The notes below the pieces were generated by a model. The model was not told where the DNA came from. It saw only the letters and a list, made by a program, of their open reading frames with translations, and did not search any database. Positions 1 to 13,600 of a stretch of 64,000 nucleotides of DNA are shown piece by piece. Each line of letters begins with the position of its first letter. Position 1 is the first letter of the stretch. Both the position numbers and the translations under genes were made by a program. Origin of the DNA: Tetrahymena thermophila SB210. Its lineage: Eukaryota; Ciliophora; Oligohymenophorea; Hymenostomatida; Tetrahymenidae. The DNA is taken from the NCBI RefSeq assembly GCF_000189635.1, contig NW_002476514.1, positions 148,320 through 212,319 on the forward strand. The letters are read 5' to 3'.

Positions 1-740
1 AAAAGCAAATAAATTATATTTATCAAAGTTAGTATTAATTTTGTGTAAAAGCCAATTCTGCTTGACAGTTTAAATAAAGGAATCTAAAAATGCTTAAAAA
101 TAGAGCATTTATTAAAATTTATCAGCAAATTATTTACAAAATCATCTTTTATCTCTAATATATCACTCTAGTCGTTAACAAGTGAGCGCATTTCGCTGTT
201 TAAGAGTCTTGACCTCTATATATTAGTAAAGTTTTCTAAAAAATGCTTCATTTTTAATTTTATTTTTGTAAGCATTGATAAGTTTCTAAAAAAATAAGGA
301 TGAGTATTAAATAATGTATTAATTTTAATAGTATTCCTTCTATTTGTATTCTACCAATAATTTGATGCACAACTGAATTCTTTTTAGGACAAATTATTGT
401 CAGTTTATTTATAACTTTCATATTTATTTGATAGGTCAGCTTGATTTATTTTACTTCTACTAAAACTTAATCTGTTTAAACTTTTCAATCTTCTTGAATT
501 TACATTTTATATTTAACATTTCTACATTTTACTTTCCATTATATTATTTTTTTACATATTTTCATTTAAGTTTATATTAAATTTATGTTCTTCGAACCCA
601 TTTAAGGTTAGCTAAGTGTCATTCCATAAAGATTCATCTTCTTAAAATATCTTTTTCCTTAACTATTCCCAATCTTTAGATTTTATTGAATCACCTTATT
701 TATGACGAGTGTCTATAACCTATATATCCTAAATAGACAT
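1..740 (-). CDS. Unrecognised protein, N-terminal part (3' end outside window)
   Basis: Reading from an ATG at 738-740, the minus strand stays open (TGA as only stop) to the window edge, giving at least 246 residues. It opens with MSIQDIQVIDTRHK and has a charged, N/Q/K-rich first half. A more hydrophobic, basic part follows, with KMKHFLENFTNIQRSRLLNS around residues 155-180, then SLVNDQSDILEIKDDF. The last visible part (LSSRIGFYTKLILTLINIIYLL) looks like the start of a membrane segment or amphipathic helix. The layout, a soluble polar N-terminus and then hydrophobic helices, resembles ciliate ion channels or transporters, but no diagnostic motif is visible, so no function is assigned. Many in-frame TAA/TAG codons support the ciliate code. 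It is about 1.4 kb from the next gene, which has the same orientation. Confidence 0.7.
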
Positions 741-2189
741 TTTAAAATTCTAAAATTAATATAATTTATCTCCCGTTAAAATCGTTAATTTGATAATTTG
801 TTTCCAGTTAACTTTATTTCGAATACTTCAACTTAATTTGTTTATTTAACTAATTTATTTAAGGTTAGACTAATGTTACAATAATTGTAAATAGCACTAA
901 TTAAATTTTATAAAAAATTTATAGAGTCCAGAAATTATGTATGTTATCTACCTTCTAAACGTAATAATTTAAAAGCTGTTTTTCAGAATAAATAAGGAGA
1001 TACTCTATTTTATTTTTTTTAATTATTTTAAAAAACTATTCCAGTATTAAATTTTATAAAAATGTTTAAATACTTTTGTGCATTTATTCTGAATAAATTA
1101 AATTAATTGGCTTCAATTAATTTTAAACAATAAACTTTGCTAGAATAAATTTTGGCTATTTTATAAAAAAATTAGACATTCCATTTTAAAAACAATTTAT
1201 TTATTTTGCATATTTAAAAAAAGTAATGAAATTCACTCTATTGTTATAATAGAATCAAATTTAGTTAATATTAAATAACTATTTATCATCATTCCTGTTT
1301 TATAAGGTTGATACAATTAAAATATTTTTTTTTTCACATCTTAAATTAAAAAAACTCTATTTAAAAAACTCAAATTAAATTAAAAGTTTAAAAAAATAAT
1401 TTTATTCTACATTGAAAGAAAAAATTAAAGATATTGTTTATGAAATTGCTTCTCTATTTACATGATTATTTTTTAAGTGATATTTTCTGATTATTTCATT
1501 AATTTGGATAATCAAATATAAACAAAAAATTTATTTTTATACTAGTATTTAGCTAAATTAAAATAAATTTAGAAAAATGTTAAATGAATTATAATATTTT
1601 ATAAAATTGAAATTATTAATCAGTTTCACAAAATACACTAAAATAAATGATACTTATTTTGTATTGTTTAGAATTATCAAATGTTGATTTTTACATTTAA
1701 ATATTTATAAAAAAAAGGATAGGATTTTGTAATTTATTTGATATTATCAATCAATATTTTTTTTAAAGAAAGACAAAAGAAGACTAATAAATAAATAATT
1801 TAGTTATTTGTAGTAAAAATTAAAGGAATAAATTGGTATCAAATAAAATAAAATGTAAAATCAAATTGGAAATGTGCATTAACATAAATATATAATGCTA
1901 GAAATATTAAGTTATTTTGGAAGTTTGTATTGGATTAATATATTATATAGGAATGGTTTGGTGCTCTAAGATATTTAAGAAGGGAATGTTAAAAGATTGA
2001 TTATTAAGCTATTTAGTTTGTAAGCTAACTAATCTAAGATATCTCAATACGAGAGATATTAATTGTAAGGAATTTAAAGTTTGATAATAAGTTATTTAAT
2101 ATAAGAATTATTGTGTTCTAAGATTATTAGGAAGGGAATGAATGCTAAAATATTTATTATTAAATTAGTTAATTATTTTATTTAACTAG
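741..2189. other. Gene-free AT-rich stretch with one diverged direct repeat
   Basis: I see no convincing reading frame here. The only structure noted is an imperfect direct repeat near the right end (about 1958-2020 and 2110-2170), sharing a GTGCTCTAAGATATTTAAG-like core and AAGGGAATG. It lies just downstream of the NKWF gene at 2190-3278 and could be decayed tail-coding sequence of that gene. Confidence 0.5.
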
Positions 2190-3278
2190 TCAATAATAAT
2201 TTTAACAAAGGGATAAGTTATAGTAGGTAGGGTTGATTTGATAATTAGTTTAATTTAATTAGAAATTATCAAATGGTTACTAATAGTAATGTTTTTAATA
2301 GAAAAACTCATTTTAATCTTGCTATGAAGAAAGATATTCCTGCTTTTCTTAAAATTCTAATTTTTCTTCATTTTAAATGCAGTAGGATTCTTAAAGAGGC
2401 TAGAAAGATGAGCTCAAATTAACTTTTTAAGTATAGCTTTATATGCAGATATCTTCTTCAGAATCATCTTCATCGATTATTCCATTATTTATTTACTTTT
2501 TCTCTGTAGAATAAGCTATTTTTTGAACTGATTAAGTTGACTCTTAAAAGTTAACTTGCGATTAGTCGAAACTGCTGATGATTTTTGTGTCTAAAAGAAT
2601 TGAAGGCTAAACGGTTAAAGAAGATTCTTAGCTTGTGTAATGTATTTGATTAATATAAGAGAGATGAGTAGAACTTTGTGTAGAAAATTCAGAATTCGAG
2701 GAAGATTCTTTACTTATGATAATTTTTGAAGCTTATGTTTTATCTTTTTTGTCAAATCTTGTGAGTCTTTTTTTCATTTGAATTTCTTCAGGGAAGCAGA
2801 GGTTCCATAATTCGTAAAATGAGGGAACTTCAAGTTCTCCATAAACCTCAAAGAAGCGTAAAATTAGATAGCATACAAGTTACTTGCGAATAGCCCTTTC
2901 AACGCTATAACTTAATTCAGATTATTGCTGAGAAATGTCTAAGGGATGAAAAATAATATTATTCAGTTTCTCAATGAATACTTCTCTTTGGTTGTATTTG
3001 TTTATGTAAAAGAAGTATTAATCAATTATGCTCATGTATTTAGGTTTAGATTTATCTACATTTTTGTGAATCAAAGTTCTGACTTCAGAAGAAGTAGTGC
3101 ATTTAAGATATTTGGCTATAAGTGGTGATGCTATCTGTTCAAAAATATAGTTTTTTACAGAGTCTTAAAACCACTTATTCAAAAGATTTCTTTATCCCTC
3201 TTAACTCTTGTAGTTTATTTTAGACAATTAGAGAGCATTATTCATAATTATAAATTATTGAGTGTTTTATTCTCTCAT
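2190..3278 (-). CDS. NKWF-family protein, copy A (362 aa)
   Basis: Single exon of 363 codons including TGA at 2190-2192; ATG at 3276-3278. The N-terminus MREQNTQQFIIMNNALQL and the hallmark NLLNKWFQDSVKNYIFEQIA (about residues 35-54) align with the other copies in the window. Further conserved blocks are DKSKPKYMSIIDQYFFYINK, then RKQLVCYLILRFFE, then PSFYELWNLCFPEEIQ. A basic link (KKRLTRFDKKDK) follows, and then a Ser/Gln-rich tail with the acidic motif INNGIIDEDDSEED and a Tyr/Gln/Asn-rich end. No signal peptide or membrane segment is visible. The basic link could be a nuclear localisation signal (inference). I recognise no known domain family. The reading frame is intact, so the gene is probably functional, although paralogues nearby have decayed. 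Confidence 0.9.
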
Positions 3279-6200
3279 TTCTTTTAGCTTTTATCTAAAT
3301 CTTCTTCTTTCTTTTGTTTTTTAGATTAATTATTTTCTAATTATTTACATTTTGATAAACAAAATTTAAAGCAATTCATACAGAAAGTTAAAGCAACGCA
3401 ATAAATAGATAAACAAACAAACTAATTCATTCATCGAACACTGATTTATTCAAATCTAATCGAAAATTTGTCTGCATCAGCTATTATGAAGAAACAAATA
3501 AGTATGCTATACTTTAAATCTAGCTTTAAAATGAGAACAATATTGTTAAAAATATATTTTCCTTAGTTTAATGAAAGTGATTATTCTTTATTTTTGCAAT
3601 TTATCCTGTATAAAATTCTATTTTTAAATATAAAATCAGTCAACTATGAAAATGCAGAGCGCTATCATTAACAGTTAATGTGTTAGTTAATTTTGTCTAA
3701 TAAACAGAGCAAAGATTTCCCAATCAAACAAAATTACAAAAATCACTAATTTAATCTGATATTATTTATAAATGTATGGAAAATTAGGTATTTAAAAAAA
3801 TAATCAAAGAACTGAAAATTAAAAAATAATCTTACCCTTTACTTTTTTATCTTTCTATTTACAATTTTAAGAAGGGGATATACAAATAAACTAAAAAAAA
3901 GTGATCTAATAAGAAAATAAATAAACAAATAATACATGATTTAGAAGCAGTAACAAAATTTTTTTTGGTTAATTTTGAATTAACTTCAAGGAGAATACAA
4001 TGACATTTTAGGTATGCTTTGAAATGAAGGATTTTTATAATATTTTGTATCCTTGAAGCTATGTTAGTAGCTCAAAAACCATGTATTTTTGATTTAAATT
4101 AATAGATATTATTATATCTAATTTTATTTTTTAATTACAAGCACATAAAATGACTAAAATTAAATTATCTTTGTTTATGTTCCATTCATATCACAATTAT
4201 TAGAGAATCACTTTTAAAGGAATGATTCTTTAAAAAACGAATTAATTACTTTCCTTTCTTCAGTAATGAGCAACGGAATATATCAATCATATTCACCTAC
4301 TTATTTTACTCAATTCAACATCTACAATATAGTTATTTAATTAAATAAAAATAGAATATTTTCTTTATGAAATAGACATTTTATTTTAAAAATGAACTTC
4401 TTTTTTTAAATTTAAAAGCGATCGATCAGTTTATAGAAATTGAATATTAAAAAAAATGACTTTTTTTGTGTGATAAAGGAATTAAATAAACACAATAGAA
4501 AACTTATTTTGAATTTGAGAAAAATTAGCAAGAAATTTTTTTATTTAATTTACAGATGAATTTATAATAATCAATTCTTAGTTTAGAATAGACTCTTGGC
4601 TAACTGTAAGCTTTTTCCCTTTTAAAATCCCAAGGTTTTTAATTTAATTATTCACTCTTTGTTTTTTCTTAAAAGTGTGTTGTTATTCAAAGTAACCACT
4701 CAAAATATAACAAAACAAAGTAAAACAAAAAGAAAAGAAAAGTAAAAACAAATAATTTAATTTGATAATTTACGAATTCAAATTAACTTAATTCCAATTC
4801 TCTGAAAAAACTTAAATCTTAATTGATTAAGCATTGTAGATTTCTATAAATATTGTAACAATTCCTAATAATAAAATTGGAATATTTGGATTTCATCTAT
4901 AAGGACAATCAATTATCCATTTTTAAAATGATATTGATCTCAAATTTAATATTGAACTCAAAATCATTTCTAATATAGCAAGAAAGAACTTTTTTGAAGT
5001 ATCTAGGTGATGAATTTTAAACAAATTATACTTGATGCATGAATTAAATTGACTATAATTAGAATCAGTAGAATTATTTATTGATTTCGTTTTTAGATGA
5101 TAAATTATTTTGGAGAGTAGAAAATTTTAAATAATTTAAATTTTCAATTAAAGACTATTTAAATATATTATTAAAATTTATGTCATCAAATATAGTTTTT
5201 TTCACATTTTTTCACTAAATGATACTACAAGGCCTTGCTAATGACTATGATTAAATGAATGAAATCGTTTCAGGATTTGAATTAATAAAGAATTTAGTAT
5301 TTTTTAGACAGCTGTTACATAAAGAATTAAAAAATTTTCTACCCTTTTAATAATGTTAAATTAGCGTTTTATTATCATTTCGAGTATTTATTATCACTAT
5401 ACATCTTATCTGATTGATAAGGATAACTTAATTATTTTATGTAACCCAAAATATTGTAATTTCAAAGATTGTTTATTTGGTTGATAAATCAAATTAAAAA
5501 AATCACCTTTTTTTTTCTTATATTGTAAAGTAAACCATTTCAGAATAAATAAGATTGTTTTAAACGCAATAATCAAAATTTCAAGTCATCGCATAAAGAA
5601 TTCGAAAGTAACTCTTTTAATTTACTAATTTGCGCGTTTAGTTGATTAGAAGATCAAAGAGTTTATAAATTCATGATTAATCAAATCTAACTTATTCAAT
5701 ATTTTTTTCATTTTATCAGTTAAATTAAATTTTAAAATAAAAAATGTTCTATTATTTAATCGAAATTTCTTTTAAGTGATAATTAGAAGGAAACCATTTA
5801 TAAATTTATTACAAATAAATATTAGCATGCTCTCATTTAATTAAAAATAACTGAATGAAAGAAAAAAATTAATGGAATCAATAATATTTTTACATTTTCA
5901 AAAATCAAATTCGTTAAATAAAATTTTACAGAAATTAATATTTTAAAAAGTCCAATTTATCTTTACATTAAATTTTACAACTTAACAAAAAAAATAGATT
6001 TTTTTTTCTGGTAAATACTAAGTTCAATTAATATTAAAAAATGAGTAAAACTTGATGTAATTAAATAATTTTTAATTAATCTAACCTAGACAATAAGTAT
6101 TTGAAGAACCTTATATTTGATGAGTTTTAACATAATATGAATCATTAAAATTTTAATTTATTAATTAATTATTTATATCTTTTGTTTATGAAATAGTAAA

Positions 6201-6639
6201 AGAATTAATTTAAGCTCACTTTTCTTTTATTTAACCCATAAATTCATAAAATAATGTTTTATTTTTAAAAATTTTTCTTAATAAATTTCATTTAGGGGAA
6301 GTTAAAAATAGAAAAATTAATTAATAATATAAGATTTATTTAAAATAAATGTTACAGATAATATTTTTAAATAATGATAAATTTGATGTAATATTAAAAG
6401 CCGTTAATTTTGATATTATTAATATATTAGTAAAGAAATGGTGGCTAAATTGCTTTTAAGGAAATCAAAAATATGAATACATGGAAAAATAGTTAATATA
6501 TTCCTTTATTTGATAATTACTTTAGTTGATTTTTTAATAGTTTAATTCAATTTTTGCTTCTTTTTGAAATTATAAAGGTAAATTTTGATAAGTATTTTGG
6601 ATTTTTACAATTCACATAAATATTAAAATTACACAGTTT
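3279..6639. other. Long gene-free AT-rich stretch
   Basis: About 3.4 kb, over 80% A+T, with poly-A and poly-T runs. I found no sustained TGA-free frame with protein-like composition on either strand and no repeat longer than low-complexity background. Confidence 0.5.
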
Positions 6640-7330
6640 TTATAATTTTTGTTTAATAGATTTTTTGAAACCAATTTTCTTCATATTTACATTAGGATAT
6701 TTTATATTTACTTTGCTAAGGATAATTTATTAAAGAGTTTTCATCATTTTTATCCTCATCAACATATATTATTCTATTATTTATTTGTTTATTTTGATGA
6801 AAGAGAAGTTTTTACTAATTATTTAAGCAGAAATAGTTTGTTTTGTTTTTTTTTTTCAGAAGAATCAATGTTATTTAAAAATACGAGCAAAGAACCAACA
6901 ATCTAAGAATTTTCTAAAGATGGTTATTAAATTATGCTATAATCTTAGTTATTTGTTTAAGCCAACTTTTGGAGTTTAGAACGCATACTGAGCTTTGAAA
7001 AAAGTTAACATTAATTGCATTTGCAAACATCCATTTAGTTTTTATTTGGTTCTTTTTGTTAAATCTAGATAGTTTTTTTGAGATTCAATTTCTTCTAGAA
7101 AGAAGATGCTTCATAGTTCGTAGAATGAGAGAATTTCGCATTAATCATAGAATTCAAAAAAGTTTAGGATGAGACAGCAAACTAATTCTTTACAAATATA
7201 CTTTAAAATTTTACAATTTATCTAAAATTAATAGTAATAATTTTTAAAGCATTTTTTCAAGAAATTTTTCTACTTTTCTTAGTCTTTATACATCATATTG
7301 GCTAATTAAACAGCATTTTTCAGTATTCTT
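6640..7330 (-). pseudogene. Decayed NKWF-family copy B
   Basis: The minus strand at about 7060-7205 translates in the family frame as LVCCLILNFFEFY, then ILSFYEL, then a TGA where intact copies have the TGG of FYELWN. Since TGA is the only stop here, this one change truncates the protein in its conserved domain. Upstream (7205-7330) only traces of the PKYM/EKL region remain. Downstream (about 6650-6900) a frame resembling the family tail survives, including INNRIIYVDEDKND, a version of the acidic tail motif. The NKWF block itself is not found. Boundaries are approximate. The plus-strand frame at 6649-6906 is antisense to this remnant. Confidence 0.75.
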
Positions 7331-8582
7331 ATGTATTATTGGTCATTTTATTTGATAGCATCAATTTGATTTGTTTTTATTCTCAGATTTTCTAATTTAA
7401 AATTAATTAAAGTACAATTTATCTATATTTATTTCTGAATATATTAATTGTAATATCAAAGAGTATATACAGTTTTATATTTTTATTGAAAATAATAAAT
7501 TAAAGATGATATTTTTTAAAAGATATTTTATCAAAGATCAAATCTTAAAACTCAATAGTTTTCTTAATATAATATTGAAATAGATTAATTTTATTAGATC
7601 TTAAAAAGCTTAGTTTTTTAAATTAATTTTTCAAAAGCTTTCGAGCAATCATAGCTATTTTTTTTAATTTTCAAAAATTTTGTATTAATTTCAATAAAAA
7701 ATATTTAAAACTGTGATAAAAATAATTTTTTCTTTATTTAATTTTCTTTATATAAACCATTTTTTATAGGCTATATGAACTCTATTTAAATATTTAATCA
7801 AAGAAGAAGTATACATACGCTCTTAAATATCTTTCTTTTCTATTTGAAAATAATCCCACAAAATTTAATTATTCTGAAATTCAACTCATTCGGTTTTTTC
7901 ATAATCTGTGTGACATAATTTGATTTATTCTGATTTATTCTGATCTAATTGTAAATTGACTCCAAGCAAATTTAATTAATTTTTTTCTAAGTAATTTCAT
8001 AATCAAGAGAATTTTTTAATCATTAATCGCTTTATATAAGTTTAATAAAACTCAAGTAATTGCGTATTTTTGTATAGCTTACTCATACAAATTAATATCA
8101 TTTAATAGGTAAAGATTAGAGTTGTAACATAACTAATGAAAGGGTGTATGGTATTTAATTAAAAGACAATTATTTTTTCTTTTATAAATTCTATGCTTTG
8201 GATGAATTATTATTCATTAAAAAATCAAAATTCAATATAAGATAAACAAATTAAATTGACAAATTTACATTAATAATAATTCTGTTTTTTAATATTCAGA
8301 TATTAACTTATCAAATTTAAATGAACAAATCTAAAAACTAAATAACATACAGCAGATGGGTAAATCTGAATTTGATCTAAAAAAAAAATTATTTCAAAAA
8401 AGTAGAATATTTAACAAAAACATTTATTTTTTTTTCATAACATTTATATATTTGGATTTAAATGCTAAAAAACCATTATTTATTATAATGAACAGATGAT
8501 TTGTATAATAATATAACTGAATTGATCTAAAAAAAATCCAAAGATTTTTTAACATGAACACATGAACACGATAATTAATTAA
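7331..8582. other. Gene-free AT-rich stretch
   Basis: About 1.25 kb between the decayed NKWF copy and the 3' end of the kinase gene. Only A/T-rich sequence with no recognisable content; presumably kinase 3' flank. Confidence 0.5.
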
Positions 8583-10600
8583 TCAATTTGTTTTTTATTA
8601 ATTTAGACTATTTGTATACTGTTAGAGAATTTAGGTTAGACTAGAGAATGTTATTCTTTCTTTTGGATCAAATTTCCATGTAAGTTGAATGATTTCTTTG
8701 ATTTAAGATGGTATAGTATCATCAAAACGAGAGAGCTCTCCAGATTTTGTTTTTATACAACTTTCAGAGACAGTACAATCTGAAAATACCCAATGTTTAT
8801 AGAATATTTCATAGAGCAAGGCGCCGAATGAAAATACATCAGCTTTCTCAGTGTAATTAGCTTTATCTTCAATGCTCTCTGGAGAATAATGTCTAGTGCT
8901 ACCTTTCACTATGTTCTATTTATCTTCCTCAATAGCGCTCACCCCAAAATCGCTTATTTTAAGATGCTCAATCTCTTCTACTTCAAAATTTTCTTTATCT
9001 TAATCATCTCCTTTCAATTTAATTAGGATATTATTGATCTGTAAATCTCTATGTAAAATTCCCATTTTAGACATGTACTCACAACCACTTGAAAGATTTG
9101 TAATTAGCTGCATAAAATTAAAATCTACAAATAACCTTTAAGCTGATTATAAAGAGAGCCAATTTTTAAATCTCTATTTGGCACACCTCTCCAGGACTAT
9201 ATATCCTATTTCTTTATAATTACCAGCTCCATAAGCTTAAACAATATTAGGATGTCCATTACATCTCCATACCCCTCTAAGATCTCTATAGAAGGTGGCT
9301 TGTCTTCTCGATATTTAATTTTCAAATTTTACCATTTTAACTGCAACTTCTATCTCTTTTAGTTCTTCGATTTGATATTTCATACTTATGACTCTAGCCT
9401 GCAATCCACTCCCAAGAAAATCTTTGTTCTTTTAGGATGCCTATTATTTATTTTCTTCTTGAATTTCATCTTGATCATCAGCATCATTATTATTATTTTC
9501 ATCCTATTTAATTTTAATAAATATTAGTTCATGTTTTTATCAAAAATTAATGAGAAAACTTATTTTTATTGAAAGATTAAAGAAAAGTATTGATAAAAAG
9601 CATATTTTTTGATATTGTAAGTAAATTTAATTGAATTTTGCTTTACTTTGGTTTGCTCTGGAATTTTTTCAACTTTAGAAATAATGGAGATATCATTGAA
9701 GCCACTTAGTTTTTTATAATCAATCGAATTGAAATCAAAATCAATAAATTTTTTTAAATTTATAGGTTTGATCTGTGGTTTTAATTACTATTTCTAAGTT
9801 TATTCCTATGTATCTTTCTTTTCATTTTATTTATTTTTCTAATCTTTAGTCATTCCTTTTTATTTATTAGGTTATTTTTTAATATTTGACTATTTTGTAG
9901 ACCCACTCTCTTTTGATTAGTTTTTCTTGTATTTAACATTTTAAGATTTATGAAATTTAACTACATTTGGGCAAACATAAAGAGATATATCGAAGCCACC
10001 TTCATAAGTGTCTCTAATGACTTAAGAGTGAATATCAAAATCAAAAGAATTGTCTTTTATAAAATGAAATCTAGGAATTGATTTTATTAAAGCTTTGATT
10101 TCTTCAGATTAATCTTCCTCATAAGTAAATCTGTATTCCACAAATATGATATTTTAATCTGTAAAAGCTTCAATATTCTTTTAGATATGTTAGTATTTAT
10201 CCAGACTCATAACTTGATAAACTTAAACTTATTCAGATTCTTTTGTTTTTGAAGTTATATGCGATATTAATTCCTTTTGGTTTTTTGCCTTTTTTTCAAC
10301 TAAAGAGTCATTTAAAGTTATCCATTCAGAAGACTAAATTGCTATTGATATCATTCTTAATCTAACATCTTCTTCCAAATACTAAAAGTAAAGTTAATTT
10401 TTGCTGTATGGAATCAGTATACCTTTTATATTTATTTATTGATCTTTATACTTTTCTTCTAAATATTATCTTGCTAATTCCATCATTTTAAGATGACCAT
10501 AGTGAATTGGCTAAAACTCTGAAAAAAGTAGGATTAATATTGTTTTTACAGCTTAAAATTCCTCTTATTGAGTTGTATTTTCTTTTTAATCTTCTTCCAT
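8583..10600 (-). CDS. Protein kinase with unusual HRDLQ catalytic loop (624 aa, two exons)
   Basis: Exons 9647-10600 (318 codons) and 8583-9503 (307 codons including TGA), separated by a 143-base GT-AG intron. Residues 1-318 are an unassigned region holding two related units, FDFDIHSQVIRDTYEGGFDI and, near its end, IDFDFNSIDYKKLSGFNDIS. An Asn/Asp/Glu-rich linker leads into a kinase domain at about 345-610. Visible features are the Gly loop FLGSGLQARV, VAVKM with the ATP-binding Lys, ILHRDLQINN, ISDFGVSAI, a SPE version of APE in RHYSPESIED, and KADVFSFGALLYE. The catalytic-loop Lys of HRDLK is Gln (CAG); the HRD Asp, the DFG Asp and the loop Asn are kept. Tyrosine and tyrosine-kinase-like kinases also lack or vary this Lys, so activity is possible but not assured. 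Substrate unknown; no membrane segment seen. Confidence 0.93.
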
Positions 10601-13600
10601 GCCTGTATATCTAATATCTACTACTTTTTCTATCTTTTATATTTAATTTTTTTAAAATAAATTTTCTTTAGATAAGCACTGCTTTGTCTTTATTAGCGTA
10701 AAGTGTCTTATTCATTTGATTAATAAATGATATATTTCTGATCAAATATTAATGAATTTGCAAACAAATCTAGAAGAATTTATTATCACAAAATAAGAAT
10801 TGATTGCAGAATTAGATATTTACATATAATTATAAAAGCAAAATTATAACATTTAGTTAGTAAGCTATATATTAATATATTTAATAAATTTTAAAGTAGC
10901 TTATTAATTTTGATTATAGAAGTTAATCCTGAAATATTCTTATCTAAAAAAATAAAAACTTAGCAAAAATAAATTATATTATTTATTTTTCTACATATTT
11001 TTAAAATAATTAATCTTTAAAAATCCAAAATTTTCTTTAAAAGTGAATATTAAAAATAATATTTATTAATAATAAAATGATTAATAATTTATAAAATTAT
11101 TATTTGAATAAATTTACATACTTTTTACATATATTATCAATCCTCATTAATTAATAACCCTTTTTAATTTTATTTTCATGATATCTTATATTTTTAAATT
11201 ATTGAATTTTAATTTTGTGATTAGGCTAGGGGGAGATCTTCATTATTGAGTATTTACAGAATATATTTTCTATAAATTAAACATTAAACAAACAAAAAGA
11301 CAGTTGAGAAAATAATATGATACGTTGTAAATATTGAATTAAAAACTATATTATACTGTAAATTATTGACTTTATTTATAAGTTATTATTTGATAATATA
11401 GTAAAGAATAGTATTTACATTTAATATTAAGAAAATATACAATACTGATAATATAATCTTTCAGCTCAAATATAGATCCCAAAATGTAAAAAGTGAAGAA
11501 AAAACTAAGTGAGAAGATACATGTTTATCAAAAGTAATTTTCTATAAGGCGGCAATATCAAAATTAGTATTAATAAGATTTTAAATTCTACATTTTTATA
11601 TTAATTATTAATATTAAGTTAGATCGAATATTCCTGAATCAATTTGTTTGGTGCTGTTTATGTAAAAATCTTCTAAATAATCTAAATCTCTTAATATATT
11701 TATGATCTTTTTTAAAGCTTAAATACTCTCAAATTCCCTTCATTTTTAATAATAAACATAATATTAATTCTTGTAATTGCATCCTCAAAGAAACTTACAA
11801 GTAAATGTAAACAAGTCTAGCTTAAATTAGCATTTTTAAATAATGGCAAATTACTGTCACTCCTTATAATTAAACCTAATTTAAACTATAAAATTAGTTT
11901 AATTTTAAATATAAGCAAGTCAAATATTATTTTATCAATAAATTGAACAATTTATAATATTAAAAATGATTATTATTAAATTATTTAATTTAGAACATCT
12001 ATTTTATGCTTTAATAAATTAAAAACATAATTACCTTAAATCTATTTCAAAAAATAGTAACTAATTTAGTAGTTATTCTATATTCCTAAAAATAAACTGA
12101 TTATCATCATTTATTTCATTATTACTGTAATTTTTATTTATAAAAATTAACATTTAATATTTCTATCTTTTAAAAGAATAAAATAGATACTCTAAATGGA
12201 TTGAAAGCCTTGTCAAGCTTGGAAAATTCCATTATTTAATTTATCTTTAATTGGAAGTCTTGATATAATTTTAACTATTTTAATATAATTAAAGCAATTT
12301 GGTCAAAACAATACAAGTTTATTCAATAGTTTGATTTATATTTTATTTGTTGTTAAATTACCTTAGTATTATAGTGAAAGATTTCAAATTTTTATTAGTT
12401 TAATTTAATTATGGAAAACTTTTAAGCCTATTTTATCTATTCATAAATTTGAAATTATCAAATATTTAATAATATTTTTCATAAATTTATAAATTAATAA
12501 ATTAATCCCAAAATATTATTTCATTAAATGAAAAATAAATTTACTCAAAGTCAATAAATAGTTTAGAAAGATTGTTTATTTTTAATATGTCATTAAGCAT
12601 AATTGAACAGAGATCATCTGTGATATAGCAGTTACTTATTATTAATAATGAATCAATTTTTAAATTGTAATCAATATTTATTATTTTTACCTCAAATTTA
12701 GCTTTAAGGATGTTAAATTTTACATTTTGTGAATATTAGAAAAGATATTCTTCTATTGTAGATAACTAAGTCTATTTATAAAGAGTAAATTCTCATTATT
12801 GTAAAATCAATTTTTTTAATATTAACCCACTTGAAATTTAAATGAAGATATTTTATATTAGGGCAACTATGAAGCGAACTGATGAATTATTCCATATGCT
12901 ATCCTTAAATCTTGCAATTACTTTTTAAGAAGTTGATTTTATTATTTTATTTAATTTTATCATTTTACATCATTTCGAGTGTGAGATTTTTAAGATCCTA
13001 AAACTGCACCAAAGCAATTTAAAAATTTTTTAAGCAAGCCTAGCCATAATTCTTTTATCTTTGTAATTATAAATATTGTTGTAAATTATTTCTCCCTATT
13101 TAAACTATTTACTCTAAATAAAGTTGTATTTTAGTAGAATTAAAGCCAAGTTTTAAAGCCTACTTTTGATCCTTTAAATAAAGCTAAAGTAATTTGATTG
13201 AATTATTTGTTTAATTATTTTGTATTTCTTTGCTCATCAATAAATTTATCAAAAATATAAGATTTATTAACAATTACTAAGGATTTTTTATTATCTAAAA
13301 CAAATCAAATTTAATTTTTGTTCTACTTCATAATGAATATTCATTTGCAAAAATTATAAAAGTGAGTTAATTAATTTATTCTTCAAATCAAGTAGAAATT
13401 TTATTATTAATGTCAAAAATTAATGATACTTTTGTTAAATTTTTAACTAAATTTAATTGATATTTTAACTTTAAATTCTAGAAAATAATAAAAAATATTT
13501 TAATTTTTTATATTTTTTTCTATTTGTAATTCAAATAACTCAAAAAAAACTCAGATTAAAAAACAAAAAATCTATATAAATAGTCTCTCTCTCTCTTTAT

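Noticed and set aside
8703..8909. 68-codon kinase-like ORF as a separate gene
   Set aside because: It is the C-terminal part of the kinase, cut at TAG/TAA codons that mean glutamine here.
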